From NCBI GenBank assembly GCA_016786465.1, contig JAEUWC010000016.1:62001-126000 (forward strand): a DNA stretch of 64,000 bases. Direction: 5' to 3'. Both the position numbers and the translations under genes were made by a program. The notes under the pieces were generated by a model. It was not told the DNA's origin and did no database searches. It saw only the letters and a list, made by a program, of their open reading frames with translations. The stretch comes from Bdellovibrionales bacterium (lineage in GTDB: Bacteria; Bdellovibrionota; UBA1018). Within the stretch, counting starts at the first letter, position 1. The number at the start of each line of letters is the position of its first letter. Shown piece by piece: positions 9,236-17,409 of the stretch.

Positions 9236-10756
9236 CTATTTAAATTCCCAAGTCGTTCCACCCGGGCCGTCTTTCAAAATCACACCCCGCGCTTCCAGAT
9301 CTTTTCTGACCCGGTCCGCTTCGGCAAAATTCTTGGCCTTCCTGGCGTCGGCACGGGCCTGAATCGCCGCGCGAATTTCGTCATCGCTAGGCCGATTCAC
9401 GCCACTTTGGCTTAGGCGTTGCGAACGAATCGCAGCCAAGTCTGCCAAAGCTTTTTCGGGCGAAAGTTTTCCAACACCCAAAACTTCGCCAATGTCTTTT
9501 TCCAAAATTTCGATCAACGCTTGCGACCCCAAGATGGCGGCGGGCGTGGCCTGCGCCATGGGTTCTGAAAGGGTCCGATTGAAAGAACGGATCAGATTGA
9601 AAACAGCCCCTAGCGCCCCAGCCGAATTCAAATCGTTTGCAAACGCTTCGTCGATTTCAGTTTTCGTCTTTTGCGCCTCGGCTGCGAATTCTCCCCACAA
9701 ATTTTCAGCACGTAAATCCGGCATCGCCTTTTTGGTCTTGGTGATTTCCAGTGCCTTTGCCTTGGCTTCGTAAATTCGCTGCAAACTGGTCAAAGTGCTT
9801 TCGATGGATTGTTCGCCAAAGTCAATCGGAGCACGGTAATGCAGCGAAAGCAGGAAGTACCGAGTCACTTCCCCGCCGTAGGCCTTCAAAAAATCTCGCG
9901 CCTGAAAAGTATTGCCCAGGCTTTTTGACATCTTTTCGTTGCCGAAATTCAGCATGCCGTGGTGAAGCCAGATTTTGACAAAGGGTGCCTGACCACTTGC
10001 CGCTTCGCTTTGAGCGATTTCGTTTTCGTGATGCGGAAATGTCAGATCCATCCCACCGTGGTGCAGATCAATCTGATCCCCCAGATGCTTGGAAGACATT
10101 GCCGAGCATTCGATGTGCCAACCCGGGCGACCCTTGCCCCATGGGCTATCCCACGAAAGCTGTTCACCTGGCTTGGCAGGCTTCCAAAGTGTGAAGTCCA
10201 AGGGGTTTCGCTTTTGTTCGTTCACTTCCACCCGCATTCCCGCTTGAAGGTCTTCCACTTTCTTATGCGAAAGCTTTCCGTATTCCGGAAAATCCCCAAT
10301 TGAAAAAAAGACTTCTCCGTCTTTCGAAACGTAAGCTTTCTTTTGATCGATGATTCGTTGAATCAGCGTGATGATTTCGGGGATGTGTGTGGTCACGCAG
10401 GGCTTCTGGTGAGGTTCGATCATTCCAGCGACCGAATAATCCAATTCCACTTCACGGATGTACTTTTCGCTGACCGCGCTTGCCGTCGTCTTTTCTTCGT
10501 TCGCGCGCTTTAGGATCTTGTCGTCGACGTCGGTATAATTTCGAACGTAATTCACTTCGTAACCAATTCGCGTCAAATAGCGAAAGACCATGTCGGCGAC
10601 GACGCCGCCACGAAGGTTTCCGATGTGGATCAGGTTATAAACGGTTGGGCCGCAAGAATAGAAACTGACCTTTCCCGGAACCCGAGGGACGAAAACTTCC
10701 TTTTTCCCGGAAAGAGTGTTGGTGAAGCGAATTTCGCGAATTTTGCCGGCGCTCAT
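9236..10756 (-). CDS. cysS: Cysteinyl-tRNA synthetase
   Basis: Charges tRNA-Cys with cysteine in the cytoplasm. The 506-residue product is class I: the zinc-ligand cysteine is in FYSCGPTVYN (Cys35), the ATP motif is HIGN at 44-47 (family HIGH), further zinc ligands lie in WHIECSAMS and FPHHENEIAQSEA, and the second ATP motif is KMSKSLGN. The C-terminal helical domain ends with the typical EADRVRKDLEARGVILKDGPGGTTW. Length is slightly above the 460-residue norm. Transcription probably comes from the carD promoter or one in the 29-base gap, because the genes are closely spaced on the same strand. Confidence 0.98.
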   Translation of the reverse strand: MSAGKIREIRFTNTLSGKKEVFVPRVPGKVSFYSCGPTVYNLIHIGNLRGGVVADMVFRYLTRIGYEVNYVRNYTDVDDKILKRANEEKTTASAVSEKYIREVELDYSVAGMIEPHQKPCVTTHIPEIITLIQRIIDQKKAYVSKDGEVFFSIGDFPEYGKLSHKKVEDLQAGMRVEVNEQKRNPLDFTLWKPAKPGEQLSWDSPWGKGRPGWHIECSAMSSKHLGDQIDLHHGGMDLTFPHHENEIAQSEAASGQAPFVKIWLHHGMLNFGNEKMSKSLGNTFQARDFLKAYGGEVTRYFLLSLHYRAPIDFGEQSIESTLTSLQRIYEAKAKALEITKTKKAMPDLRAENLWGEFAAEAQKTKTEIDEAFANDLNSAGALGAVFNLIRSFNRTLSEPMAQATPAAILGSQALIEILEKDIGEVLGVGKLSPEKALADLAAIRSQRLSQSGVNRPSDDEIRAAIQARADARKAKNFAEADRVRKDLEARGVILKDGPGGTTWEFK

Positions 10757-10784
10757 CTGGGCTCAGGATAACCTGAAACCCGGA

Positions 10785-11267
10785 TTAACTGGCGAAAATG
10801 GTTTGAATTTCTTGCTCGATGACTTCTTCCTTGGCGTTTCGCGCCAAAGAGATTTCTTTCACTAAAAGTTGCTTAGCTTGGTCCAGCATCTTGCGTTCGC
10901 CGAACGAAAGGTCTTTGCTGTGACGAAGAAGGAATAGGTTACGCAGGACTTCTGCGATTTCGTAGACGGAACCCGTCTTAATCTTTTCCATGTATTCACG
11001 ATAACGACGATTCCAGGTCGTTTGGTCAATTTTGACGTCGCGCTTCTTTAAGATTTTATAAACGTTCAGAACTTCTTTTTGAGAAATGATCTCGCGAAGG
11101 CCCACTTGGTCCACGTTGTCCGTGGGAACCATAATGGTCATCTGGTTTTCCACGACTTGAAGTACGTAGAAGCTTTTCTTTTTACCGCCAACTTCACGCT
11201 CATCAATCCGCTTGATGACCGCTACTCCGTGGGCTGGGTAAACTGCACTGTCTCCGACCTTGAACAT
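10785..11267 (-). CDS. carD: CarD/CdnL-family RNA polymerase-binding transcription factor
   Basis: A 160-residue CarD_CdnL_TRCF-family protein. The N-terminal beta-barrel begins MFKVGDSAVYPAHGVAVI, the segment that contacts the RNA polymerase beta subunit, and the C-terminal two-thirds is helical and basic (TTWNRRYREYMEKIKTG), the DNA-contacting part. Members in mycobacteria and myxobacteria stabilise open promoter complexes at rRNA and other housekeeping promoters. GGAGG lies about nine bases before the ATG and a good sigma-70-type promoter is further upstream. The gene heads a run carD-cysS-uvrB-DUF255. The symbol is used for the family; cdnL would be equally apt. Confidence 0.95.
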   Translation of the reverse strand: MFKVGDSAVYPAHGVAVIKRIDEREVGGKKKSFYVLQVVENQMTIMVPTDNVDQVGLREIISQKEVLNVYKILKKRDVKIDQTTWNRRYREYMEKIKTGSVYEIAEVLRNLFLLRHSKDLSFGERKMLDQAKQLLVKEISLARNAKEEVIEQEIQTIFAS

Positions 11268-11307
11268 GCTGAGAGAACCTCCAAAAGGCGCAATTCAGGA
11301 CCGACGA

Positions 11308-11336
11308 AACTTAACATAGGTAGACGGGTGTGTCAA
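11308..11336 (-). promoter_or_regulatory. Sigma-70-type promoter of carD
   Basis: On the minus strand TTGACA (11331-11336) and TAAGTT (11308-11313) are separated by exactly 17 bases. This would start transcription about 30-35 bases before the carD ATG, upstream of its GGAGG ribosome site. Confidence 0.6.
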
Positions 11337-11429
11337 ACATAACGCATCATTTCCTAAAAGATAAGTCGTTGAATTTTAAGGGTTTTTTATTCCGTCCAAA
11401 GTATTTCTAAGAAATCACTTGGCGGGCTA

Positions 11430-11469
11430 CCGGTCGGGGACGACCGGCACGAGCAGAAGTGTGCTCGTG
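11430..11469. repeat. Double hairpin including repeat copy 2 (CACGAGCA stem)
   Basis: Two adjacent inverted repeats: CCGGTCG-GGGA-CGACCGG (11430-11447) and then CACGAGCA-GAAGTG-TGCTCGTG (11448-11469). The second matches the hairpin at 2647-2670 in stem and, but for one base, in loop, so it is a dispersed element rather than a chance palindrome. Confidence 0.7.
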
Positions 11470-11609
11470 ACCCAGATATCAGCAATTCAAGTGCCAGTAC
11501 CGATTCGATCCATCCGGCGCCGGGCCCGGATAAAACGAATCTGGGGCCCAAAACACCTGACCTAGCCGATTAGTCCAGAAACACCTGTCCGAAAGTTCGG
11601 CAGATTGAA

Positions 11610-13349
11610 TCAGTCTGCGAAAGCTTCAAACGGATACTTCCCTAGCTCGTAAGCTTTTGCGGCGATCAGCTTCATCGAATCGTCATCGTTCTTGTCGATG
11701 CTCTTGATATTATTCCGAACCCGACGATTTGAGCGATGAAAGAAGGCCTCGGTCATTGCAAGCTCAAGTTCGCACTTTTCAAGCCCCTTTTCTTCGATCG
11801 CACGGGTCACGCGCGAAAGCAGGCAAGCCATTGCGTAAAAGTCGATCGCGATATCGGCGATTCGCTTTTGGGCAAACTGGCGCAAGAAAATGTTCTTACC
11901 GTGGCGCTGAATCAGGACATCGACCTGGGTGGCGAATTCGGTCGTGTATTCTTCCAAAATCGCCGCAAACTTTTTCAAGGCCGGATGTGCCTTGGTGATA
12001 GTCACGCCCATCAAGTTACGCTTCACGCGACGGATGGCAAAGTCACTGACCGGACCCAAGCCCTTCAATGGATACTTGATCGCTTCTGCTAGCCCCGCCA
12101 GTTCTTGCCCTGGACCCTGCATTCCCGATAGAGCAACGAAGGCTCGAAGAATTTCGTTGGTTCCTTCAAAAATCCGGTTGATGCGTGCATCCCTGAGCCA
12201 GCGCTCGTAGGGGTATTCCTTCATGAAGCCGTTTCCGCCCCAGATCTGTAGATTTTCGTCGACAGTTTCCCAAAGCATTTCGGTTGCAAAAATCTTCGCC
12301 GCCGCGCTTTCTAACGAATAATCAACTGTCTTACGATCGACCAGCGCCGTGGTCATATAAACCATGCTTTCGGCGACATAGCAGTTCATCATCATGCGCC
12401 CAATTTTTTCTTGGACCATTCCGAACTCGCCAATCTTCTTCTTAAACTGAACGCGCTCGTTGGCATGAAGGACAGAAGCTTCGATGGCTTTCTTTGCTCC
12501 GCCCACGCAACCTGCAGCCAACCCCATACGTCCGTGGTTCAACACGCCCATGGCGACTTTGAAACCAGCACCGACGCCGCCGATGATGTTTTCTACCGGT
12601 ACTTTAACGTTGTCGTAATGAATTGCATTGGTCCAAGACGACCGAATCCCCAGCTTGTGTTCAGCCGGGCCAACCGAAACGCCTTCGGCCGGAAGTTCTA
12701 ACGCGAATGCAGTGACTTTTTCTTTCTTTTCACCGTTTTCGACGACTTCGACTTTCGCGAAGACGGTCATGAAATTCGCGATTCCGCCGTTGGTAATCCA
12801 AAGCTTGTTGCCTGAAATCAAATAGTGCTTTCCATCTGGGCTCAAGACCGCTTTTGTCTTGATCGATGCCGCATCCGAGCCGCTTCCGGGTTCCGTTAAG
12901 CAGTAGCACGCAATCAACTGACCGCTGGCTAAACGTGGAAGAAAACGTTTCTTCTGTTCATCGTTTCCAAAAAGAAGCATGGCTTTGTAGCCGATCGACT
13001 GATGCGCGCCCAACGTGACTGCAAGCGCTCCGTCGATTCCCGCCATTTCCTGCATGATCCGCGCGTAACCAATCTGCGGAAGCCCCAATCCACCCAGGTC
13101 TTCGGGAACTGCAATTCCCATCATCCCCAGTTCCGACATGTACGAAATGATTTCTCGAGGCATCTGCCCCTTCTCGTCCCATTCGGAAGATTTCACGTGC
13201 TCCTTCGCGAATTTGTCGATCGAATCCAAAACCATTCGAACCGTGTCGCCCACTTCTGCGGACGCTTTCGGATAGGGAAAAATCAGATCTTCGCGGATTT
13301 CGCCAAAGAACAAGGATTTCATGAAACTGCTGCTGTTTTCTTCGCTCAT
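11610..13349 (-). CDS. Acyl-CoA dehydrogenase, VLCAD/ACAD9-like
   Basis: A 579-residue FAD flavoprotein that oxidises acyl-CoA to the enoyl-CoA in beta-oxidation. Visible marks are GMMGIAVPEDLGGLGLPQIG, the FAD/substrate motif CYCLTEPGSGSDAASIKTKA, LWITNGGIANFMTVFAKV, and IFEGTNEILRAFVALSG near residue 395. In the last, the glutamate before GTN is the usual catalytic base of VLCAD, and the following FVALSG resembles the VLCAD/ACAD9 branch. The extra 180-residue C-terminal helical domain also fits that branch, whereas short-chain members are about 380 residues. No partner ETF or thiolase genes are next to it. It diverges from the gsp operon, and the repeated dyads at 13402-13454 could serve it as operators. 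Confidence 0.93.
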   Translation of the reverse strand: MSEENSSSFMKSLFFGEIREDLIFPYPKASAEVGDTVRMVLDSIDKFAKEHVKSSEWDEKGQMPREIISYMSELGMMGIAVPEDLGGLGLPQIGYARIMQEMAGIDGALAVTLGAHQSIGYKAMLLFGNDEQKKRFLPRLASGQLIACYCLTEPGSGSDAASIKTKAVLSPDGKHYLISGNKLWITNGGIANFMTVFAKVEVVENGEKKEKVTAFALELPAEGVSVGPAEHKLGIRSSWTNAIHYDNVKVPVENIIGGVGAGFKVAMGVLNHGRMGLAAGCVGGAKKAIEASVLHANERVQFKKKIGEFGMVQEKIGRMMMNCYVAESMVYMTTALVDRKTVDYSLESAAAKIFATEMLWETVDENLQIWGGNGFMKEYPYERWLRDARINRIFEGTNEILRAFVALSGMQGPGQELAGLAEAIKYPLKGLGPVSDFAIRRVKRNLMGVTITKAHPALKKFAAILEEYTTEFATQVDVLIQRHGKNIFLRQFAQKRIADIAIDFYAMACLLSRVTRAIEEKGLEKCELELAMTEAFFHRSNRRVRNNIKSIDKNDDDSMKLIAAKAYELGKYPFEAFAD

Positions 13350-13401
13350 AGCGATGATTTTTACGCCGTTAGTCTGAATTCACAAGCAACACTTTCCCAC
13401 A

Positions 13402-13454
13402 TGACATTTTGTCGAAGCCAAGCATGCCAAAAGTAATTCTCTGACAATTTGTCG
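13402..13454. promoter_or_regulatory. Pair of repeated dyads, possible activator-binding sites
   Basis: Two 13-bp near-identical sites, TGACATTTTGTCG at 13402-13414 and TGACAATTTGTCG at 13442-13454, differ at one base. Each contains the dyad GACA-N3-TGTC. They are 40 bp apart, about 145 and 105 bp before the expected start of the sigma-54 promoter, a usual place for enhancer-binding-protein sites. They could instead act on the divergent acyl-CoA dehydrogenase gene. Confidence 0.5.
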
Positions 13455-13524
13455 GGCGCGGCGCGTTGACGGCTGCTCCATCTCGTACACGCGGGCGAGC
13501 GCGTCTTAAAAGGAGAGTCGATTG

Positions 13525-13541
13525 TTGGCACCCATCTTGCT
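13525..13541 (+). promoter_or_regulatory. Sigma-54 (-24/-12) promoter of the gsp operon
   Basis: The sequence TTGGCAC-N5-TTGCT matches the RpoN consensus TGGCAC-N5-TTGC at every core base, with the GG and GC dinucleotides 12 bases apart. Transcription would begin near 13552, about 11 bases before the gspC ATG, giving a very short leader. Confidence 0.75.
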
Positions 13542-13562
13542 TTTTAAAACTTGGACCCTCTC

Positions 13563-14723
13563 ATGGACGACGGCGGAAAAAAGAATTTCATCCAACAGCT
13601 ATTGGAAAAAGTGAAATCCGTAACTCACGGGATTTCTGCAAAGCTTTCGAAACGTCCCAGCGGCGGTGAAGGTGATGCGGTTTCTCGGGGTCCGTCAGCG
13701 ATTCAGAAATTCGGCGAAACACTGTCCAAGTGGCGGATCCGCGAAAAGATCCAGAAAGTCTTGCCCAAAGACTTAGGGGAAAGTCTTCCCGATCGTTTCG
13801 ACCCGATTGCGATTCTGGAATGGCTCAGCCAAGCGTTCCAAGGGGATGCGATCCGCTTTTACGGCAAAGGTTTGACGCTTTTGATCTGCGCCTACCTTCT
13901 GGCCAATATTTCTGCCTTCTTCGTCGAAGGCCTGGTTCCTGATCCTCCTGTCACGCGAATTCAGTCGGCTCCTCAGACGCAGGACGCAAGGCAACGTAGC
14001 CCGGATCGTTATGATGTCATCGTCAGTCGAAACCTTTTCAATAGCGAAGGACGCCTACCGGGCCAGGAAGTTGAAGTCATTCAACCCGCGGAAGATCCGA
14101 ACGCTCCGCCTGAAAAAACATCTCTTCCATTTAACTTGGTCGGAACCTTGATTCTGCGCGACGAACTTCGTTCAATTGCAACAATCGAAGACAAATCGGC
14201 TTCGGCGGTTTTCCCTGTTCGCGTGGAAGATGAAATTCCTTCGAAAGCTCGTATTTTAAAAGTCGAAGCCCGCCGCGTGATTTTCACCAACATCACTTCA
14301 GGCAAAAAAGAATACGTCGAAATGCCGGAAGACGCGTACGCCTCGCGCGCGAAGATTTCGGTTTCGACGCCACAGAAAACTACCGGCATTCAGTCGCTTT
14401 CGCCCACGCATTTCATGGTTTCCCGGGCAACCGTCGACAAATCCCTTCAAGACATCAACAAGGTCCTGACCGAAGCTCGCGCTGTGCCGAATATCGAAAA
14501 CGGTCAGCCAGCCGGCTACAAGATTTTTCAGATCGTGCCGGGAAGTATTTATGACCAGTTGGGCATGAAAAACGGAGACACGATTTGCGGGCTAAATGGC
14601 GACCCCGTGAACGACCCGACCAAGGCTCTTCAACTTTTGAGCGAATTGAAAACCGCGAAGAACTTAGATTTGTGCATTAAACGCGACGGAAGGCGCATGG
14701 ACGTTTCATATGACATCCAATAG
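13563..14723 (+). CDS. gspC: Type II secretion system inner-membrane protein GspC
   Basis: GspC links the inner-membrane platform to the GspD secretin and helps select substrates. The 386-residue product has an unusually long, partly basic cytoplasmic N-terminus of about 100 residues, one membrane helix at about 102-122 (GLTLLICAYLLANISAFFV), the periplasmic HR region (YDVIVSRNLFNSEGRLPG, PFNLVGTLILRDELRSIATIED) that contacts secretin N0, and a C-terminal PDZ domain from about 315 (YKIFQIVPGSIYDQLGMKNGDTICGLNG). The start is ATG 13563; an in-frame TTG at 13551 would lie at or before the predicted transcript start. There is no clear ribosome site. First gene of the secretion operon. Confidence 0.93.
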   Translation: MDDGGKKNFIQQLLEKVKSVTHGISAKLSKRPSGGEGDAVSRGPSAIQKFGETLSKWRIREKIQKVLPKDLGESLPDRFDPIAILEWLSQAFQGDAIRFYGKGLTLLICAYLLANISAFFVEGLVPDPPVTRIQSAPQTQDARQRSPDRYDVIVSRNLFNSEGRLPGQEVEVIQPAEDPNAPPEKTSLPFNLVGTLILRDELRSIATIEDKSASAVFPVRVEDEIPSKARILKVEARRVIFTNITSGKKEYVEMPEDAYASRAKISVSTPQKTTGIQSLSPTHFMVSRATVDKSLQDINKVLTEARAVPNIENGQPAGYKIFQIVPGSIYDQLGMKNGDTICGLNGDPVNDPTKALQLLSELKTAKNLDLCIKRDGRRMDVSYDIQ

Positions 14724-14730
14724 GACCACT

Positions 14731-17409
14731 ATGAAAGAAACTCGGACACACACCTGGATGGATCGCCTAGCGGCTGGAACCGCTTATTTGGGCGTACTGG
14801 CCCTGATCCTTCTTTTGGCACAAAGCCTTTGGAGCAGCGCTTACGGACAAGACGAAGGCGGATTCCGAAGCGGCGGAAAATCCTTCAGTAACCCGTTTGC
14901 ACCTCCGGGCGGCGGCGGCAAAGCCCCTTCGAACTTTTTCGACGATGACGAAGATGAAGATTACGTTCCTCCCCCATCCAACCGTGGAGCAAGCACCGCA
15001 CCACGATCATTTGAAGACGATTTTACCCCAGACAGCGGCAGTGGAAGTGGTAGTCGCGGCGGCGGTGGCGGGGGTCGCGGTCGATCTGACGAAATCAAAG
15101 TCGGCGGCGGACTTCCGGGCGGTGTGATTCAGAAGAACCAACCCGCAGCACTTCGCATCGATGACGAAACAGCCGAAGGAAGCAAAGAAGTCATCACCGA
15201 CTTCAACTTTCCTGATGCCGACATCATGGACATCGCAAAAACCCTGGGAAAACTGACCGGCAAGAACTTCATCTTGGACAAAGATGTCAAAGGCAAGATC
15301 ACGATCATTTCCAATTCACCCATCACCGTGGGCGACGCCTGGAAAGCCTTCTTGACGGCATTGGACATCAACGGTTTCGCACTGATTCCATCCGGAAAAT
15401 ACATTCGGATCGCGCGTCAGCGGGATGCTCGCGATAAGCAGCTGAAGACCTACACGGGCGATTATTCTCCCGACACGGATGCTTTGATCACCCGACTTTT
15501 TTCGCTGAAGTACTTAAGCGCCGAAGAAGTTGCCAGAAACTTCAGAAGCTTCATGCCGGCAAACTCGCGGATCATTCCTTACGAACAGACGAATACCGTC
15601 ATCGTGACCGATACGGGTTCGAATATTTCGAAAATGTCCAAGTTCTTGGAAATCTTGGACGTCGAAGGCTATGACGCCGGCATCGAAGTGGTGCCCGTAA
15701 AGTATGCATCTGCGGTTGAAATTTCAAAATTGATCGACTCGCTTCTCCCCGGAACTCCAGCGGGTCAACCCGGCGGCGGGGGCGGCGCCCCCCGCTTCGG
15801 CGGTGCGGGCGGTAGCCGTTTTGCCGCCCGTCGCACCAAAGAAGGCGGCATCATCAATACCGTCATCGCTGACGAAAGAACGAATACTTTGATCGTTCAC
15901 GCCAACGGAAAAGGTGCGGACCAAGTACGTGAACTGGTTGCGAAACTGGACCAAAAGCTTCCTGCGAACGTGGGCGGTGGAAAAGTTCACGTGGTTTATC
16001 TGCAGTTTGCAGAAGCCGAAGCAGTTGCAAACACCCTGAATGCTTTGACTCAGAATTCAGGGCCTCGAGGCGGCGCTGCAGGCGGTACCGGAACGGGTGT
16101 GAACCCCACCCAGACCACTCTTTTCGAAGGGTCGATCAAGGTCGCTCCTGACAAAAGCACGAACGCTTTGGTCGTCACGGCAAGTCCTGCGGACTTTGTC
16201 ACCGTTCAACGCGTGATCAACCGCCTGGATATTCCGCGCGACCAAGTTTACGCCGAAGTCGTCATTATGGAAGTTTCCGTGGGACGCGATTCGGACTGGA
16301 CGGCAAACGTGATTGCTCCGACCAGTGGCTTGGCTTTGGCACCGAGCGCGGCTGACGTTCAGGCCTTCTATGCTTCACAAGGCTTGAACGCAAAAGGTCT
16401 GACCCTAGGATTCGGAACCGGTGGAAATAAAACTTTCACCGTGGGGGGGCAATCCATCACCGTTCCTAATATTGGTGGTTTGATTCAAGCACTTCAAACC
16501 CATGCCAACGGAAACGTTCTTGCGACCCCGCAGATCTTGACCTTGGACAACACAGAAGCCGAATTCGAATCGGCCGAAAACGTTCCTGTTCCACAACAAA
16601 ACCTGGTTCAAGGTGTCGGACAAAACCTATCCTTTGTCGACAAGCGCGTTTCGCTTTCGATCAAGATTAAGCCACAAATCAACAAGCTTTCCAACTTCGT
16701 GAAAATGGAAGTCACTGCAAAGCTTGCTGACTTCACCAGCCGTCAGTTGCCGGATGAAATCAAAAAGTTCGCGCTTCCTACGCAGGAACGCGTGGCAAAA
16801 ACCCAGGTCGTGGTGGCCGATAAGGACACCGTCGTTTTCGGCGGATTGACCCGTGAAACGGTCACTGAAAACGGATCAAAGGTCCCTATCCTGGGCGACA
16901 TCCCCGTTTTGGGCTGGTTGTTCCGTTCGAAAACTTCGAAAACGAACAAGAACAATCTTCTGATCTTCATTACGCCAACCATTCTGCGTCCGTTTGAAAA
17001 AGTTCGAGCACTGCTGGACAAAAAGTTGGCCGAACGCGACGAATTTTTGGAAACGAATTCAGGTGGAACCGATCCTCATCGCAAACAGCGCGATCGCATG
17101 ATCCGTGGATTGCCAGAAGTCTCGACCTTAATGAACAACGCGCCACCTTCGGTTCAAACGATCGATCGACCTCCGGTTGCTCCTGACATGGATATTTTTG
17201 AACAAGAAGCGACCAAGCCAGAAGGCCAAGGAAGTGGCCAAGGAAGTGGAATGATCAAGGCGCCACCGAGGGAATTTAAAACCGGTGCTGCTCCGATCGA
17301 AGCGCAACCGGTGGCTGAACCTCCTTCAGCGTCTCCAGGGTTTGTCCCTGCTGGTCCAATGGAAGAAGCGCCTGCGCCTCCTCCGCCTGCCCCAGGAGGA
17401 ACCGGCTAA
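14731..17409 (+). CDS. gspD: Type II secretion system secretin GspD
   Basis: Outer-membrane pore of the T2SS. The 892-residue product starts with a signal peptide (MKETRTHTWMDRLAAG..LGVLALILLLA..SAYGQ), then a Gly/Ser/Asp-rich linker, the N0 domain (about 150-230), N1, N2 and N3 domains, and the secretin core ending VPILGDIPVLGWLFRS..NLLIFITPTILRP. Gly-rich insertions interrupt N2 and N3 (GGGGGAPRFGGAGGSRF and GPRGGAAGGTGTG). A Pro/Gly/Glu-rich tail of roughly 130 residues follows the core and may hold a pilotin-binding S region. I chose ATG 14731 because AGGA lies eight bases before it; an upstream ATG at 14710 is inside gspC. No pilotin gene is nearby. Confidence 0.96.
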   Translation: MKETRTHTWMDRLAAGTAYLGVLALILLLAQSLWSSAYGQDEGGFRSGGKSFSNPFAPPGGGGKAPSNFFDDDEDEDYVPPPSNRGASTAPRSFEDDFTPDSGSGSGSRGGGGGGRGRSDEIKVGGGLPGGVIQKNQPAALRIDDETAEGSKEVITDFNFPDADIMDIAKTLGKLTGKNFILDKDVKGKITIISNSPITVGDAWKAFLTALDINGFALIPSGKYIRIARQRDARDKQLKTYTGDYSPDTDALITRLFSLKYLSAEEVARNFRSFMPANSRIIPYEQTNTVIVTDTGSNISKMSKFLEILDVEGYDAGIEVVPVKYASAVEISKLIDSLLPGTPAGQPGGGGGAPRFGGAGGSRFAARRTKEGGIINTVIADERTNTLIVHANGKGADQVRELVAKLDQKLPANVGGGKVHVVYLQFAEAEAVANTLNALTQNSGPRGGAAGGTGTGVNPTQTTLFEGSIKVAPDKSTNALVVTASPADFVTVQRVINRLDIPRDQVYAEVVIMEVSVGRDSDWTANVIAPTSGLALAPSAADVQAFYASQGLNAKGLTLGFGTGGNKTFTVGGQSITVPNIGGLIQALQTHANGNVLATPQILTLDNTEAEFESAENVPVPQQNLVQGVGQNLSFVDKRVSLSIKIKPQINKLSNFVKMEVTAKLADFTSRQLPDEIKKFALPTQERVAKTQVVVADKDTVVFGGLTRETVTENGSKVPILGDIPVLGWLFRSKTSKTNKNNLLIFITPTILRPFEKVRALLDKKLAERDEFLETNSGGTDPHRKQRDRMIRGLPEVSTLMNNAPPSVQTIDRPPVAPDMDIFEQEATKPEGQGSGQGSGMIKAPPREFKTGAAPIEAQPVAEPPSASPGFVPAGPMEEAPAPPPPAPGGTG

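Larger units (their letters stand above)
11268..11609. other. 342-bp intergenic region with hairpins between carD and the acyl-CoA dehydrogenase gene
   Basis: No coding region or RNA gene is evident. The right half lies behind the acyl-CoA dehydrogenase stop and holds several palindromes: a CCGGTCG/CGACCGG stem (11430-11447) abutting the second GCACGAGCA-type hairpin, and a GC-rich palindrome with arms ATCCGG/CCGGAT at 11512-11531. None has a clear T-tract. The left portion contains the carD promoter. Confidence 0.6.
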
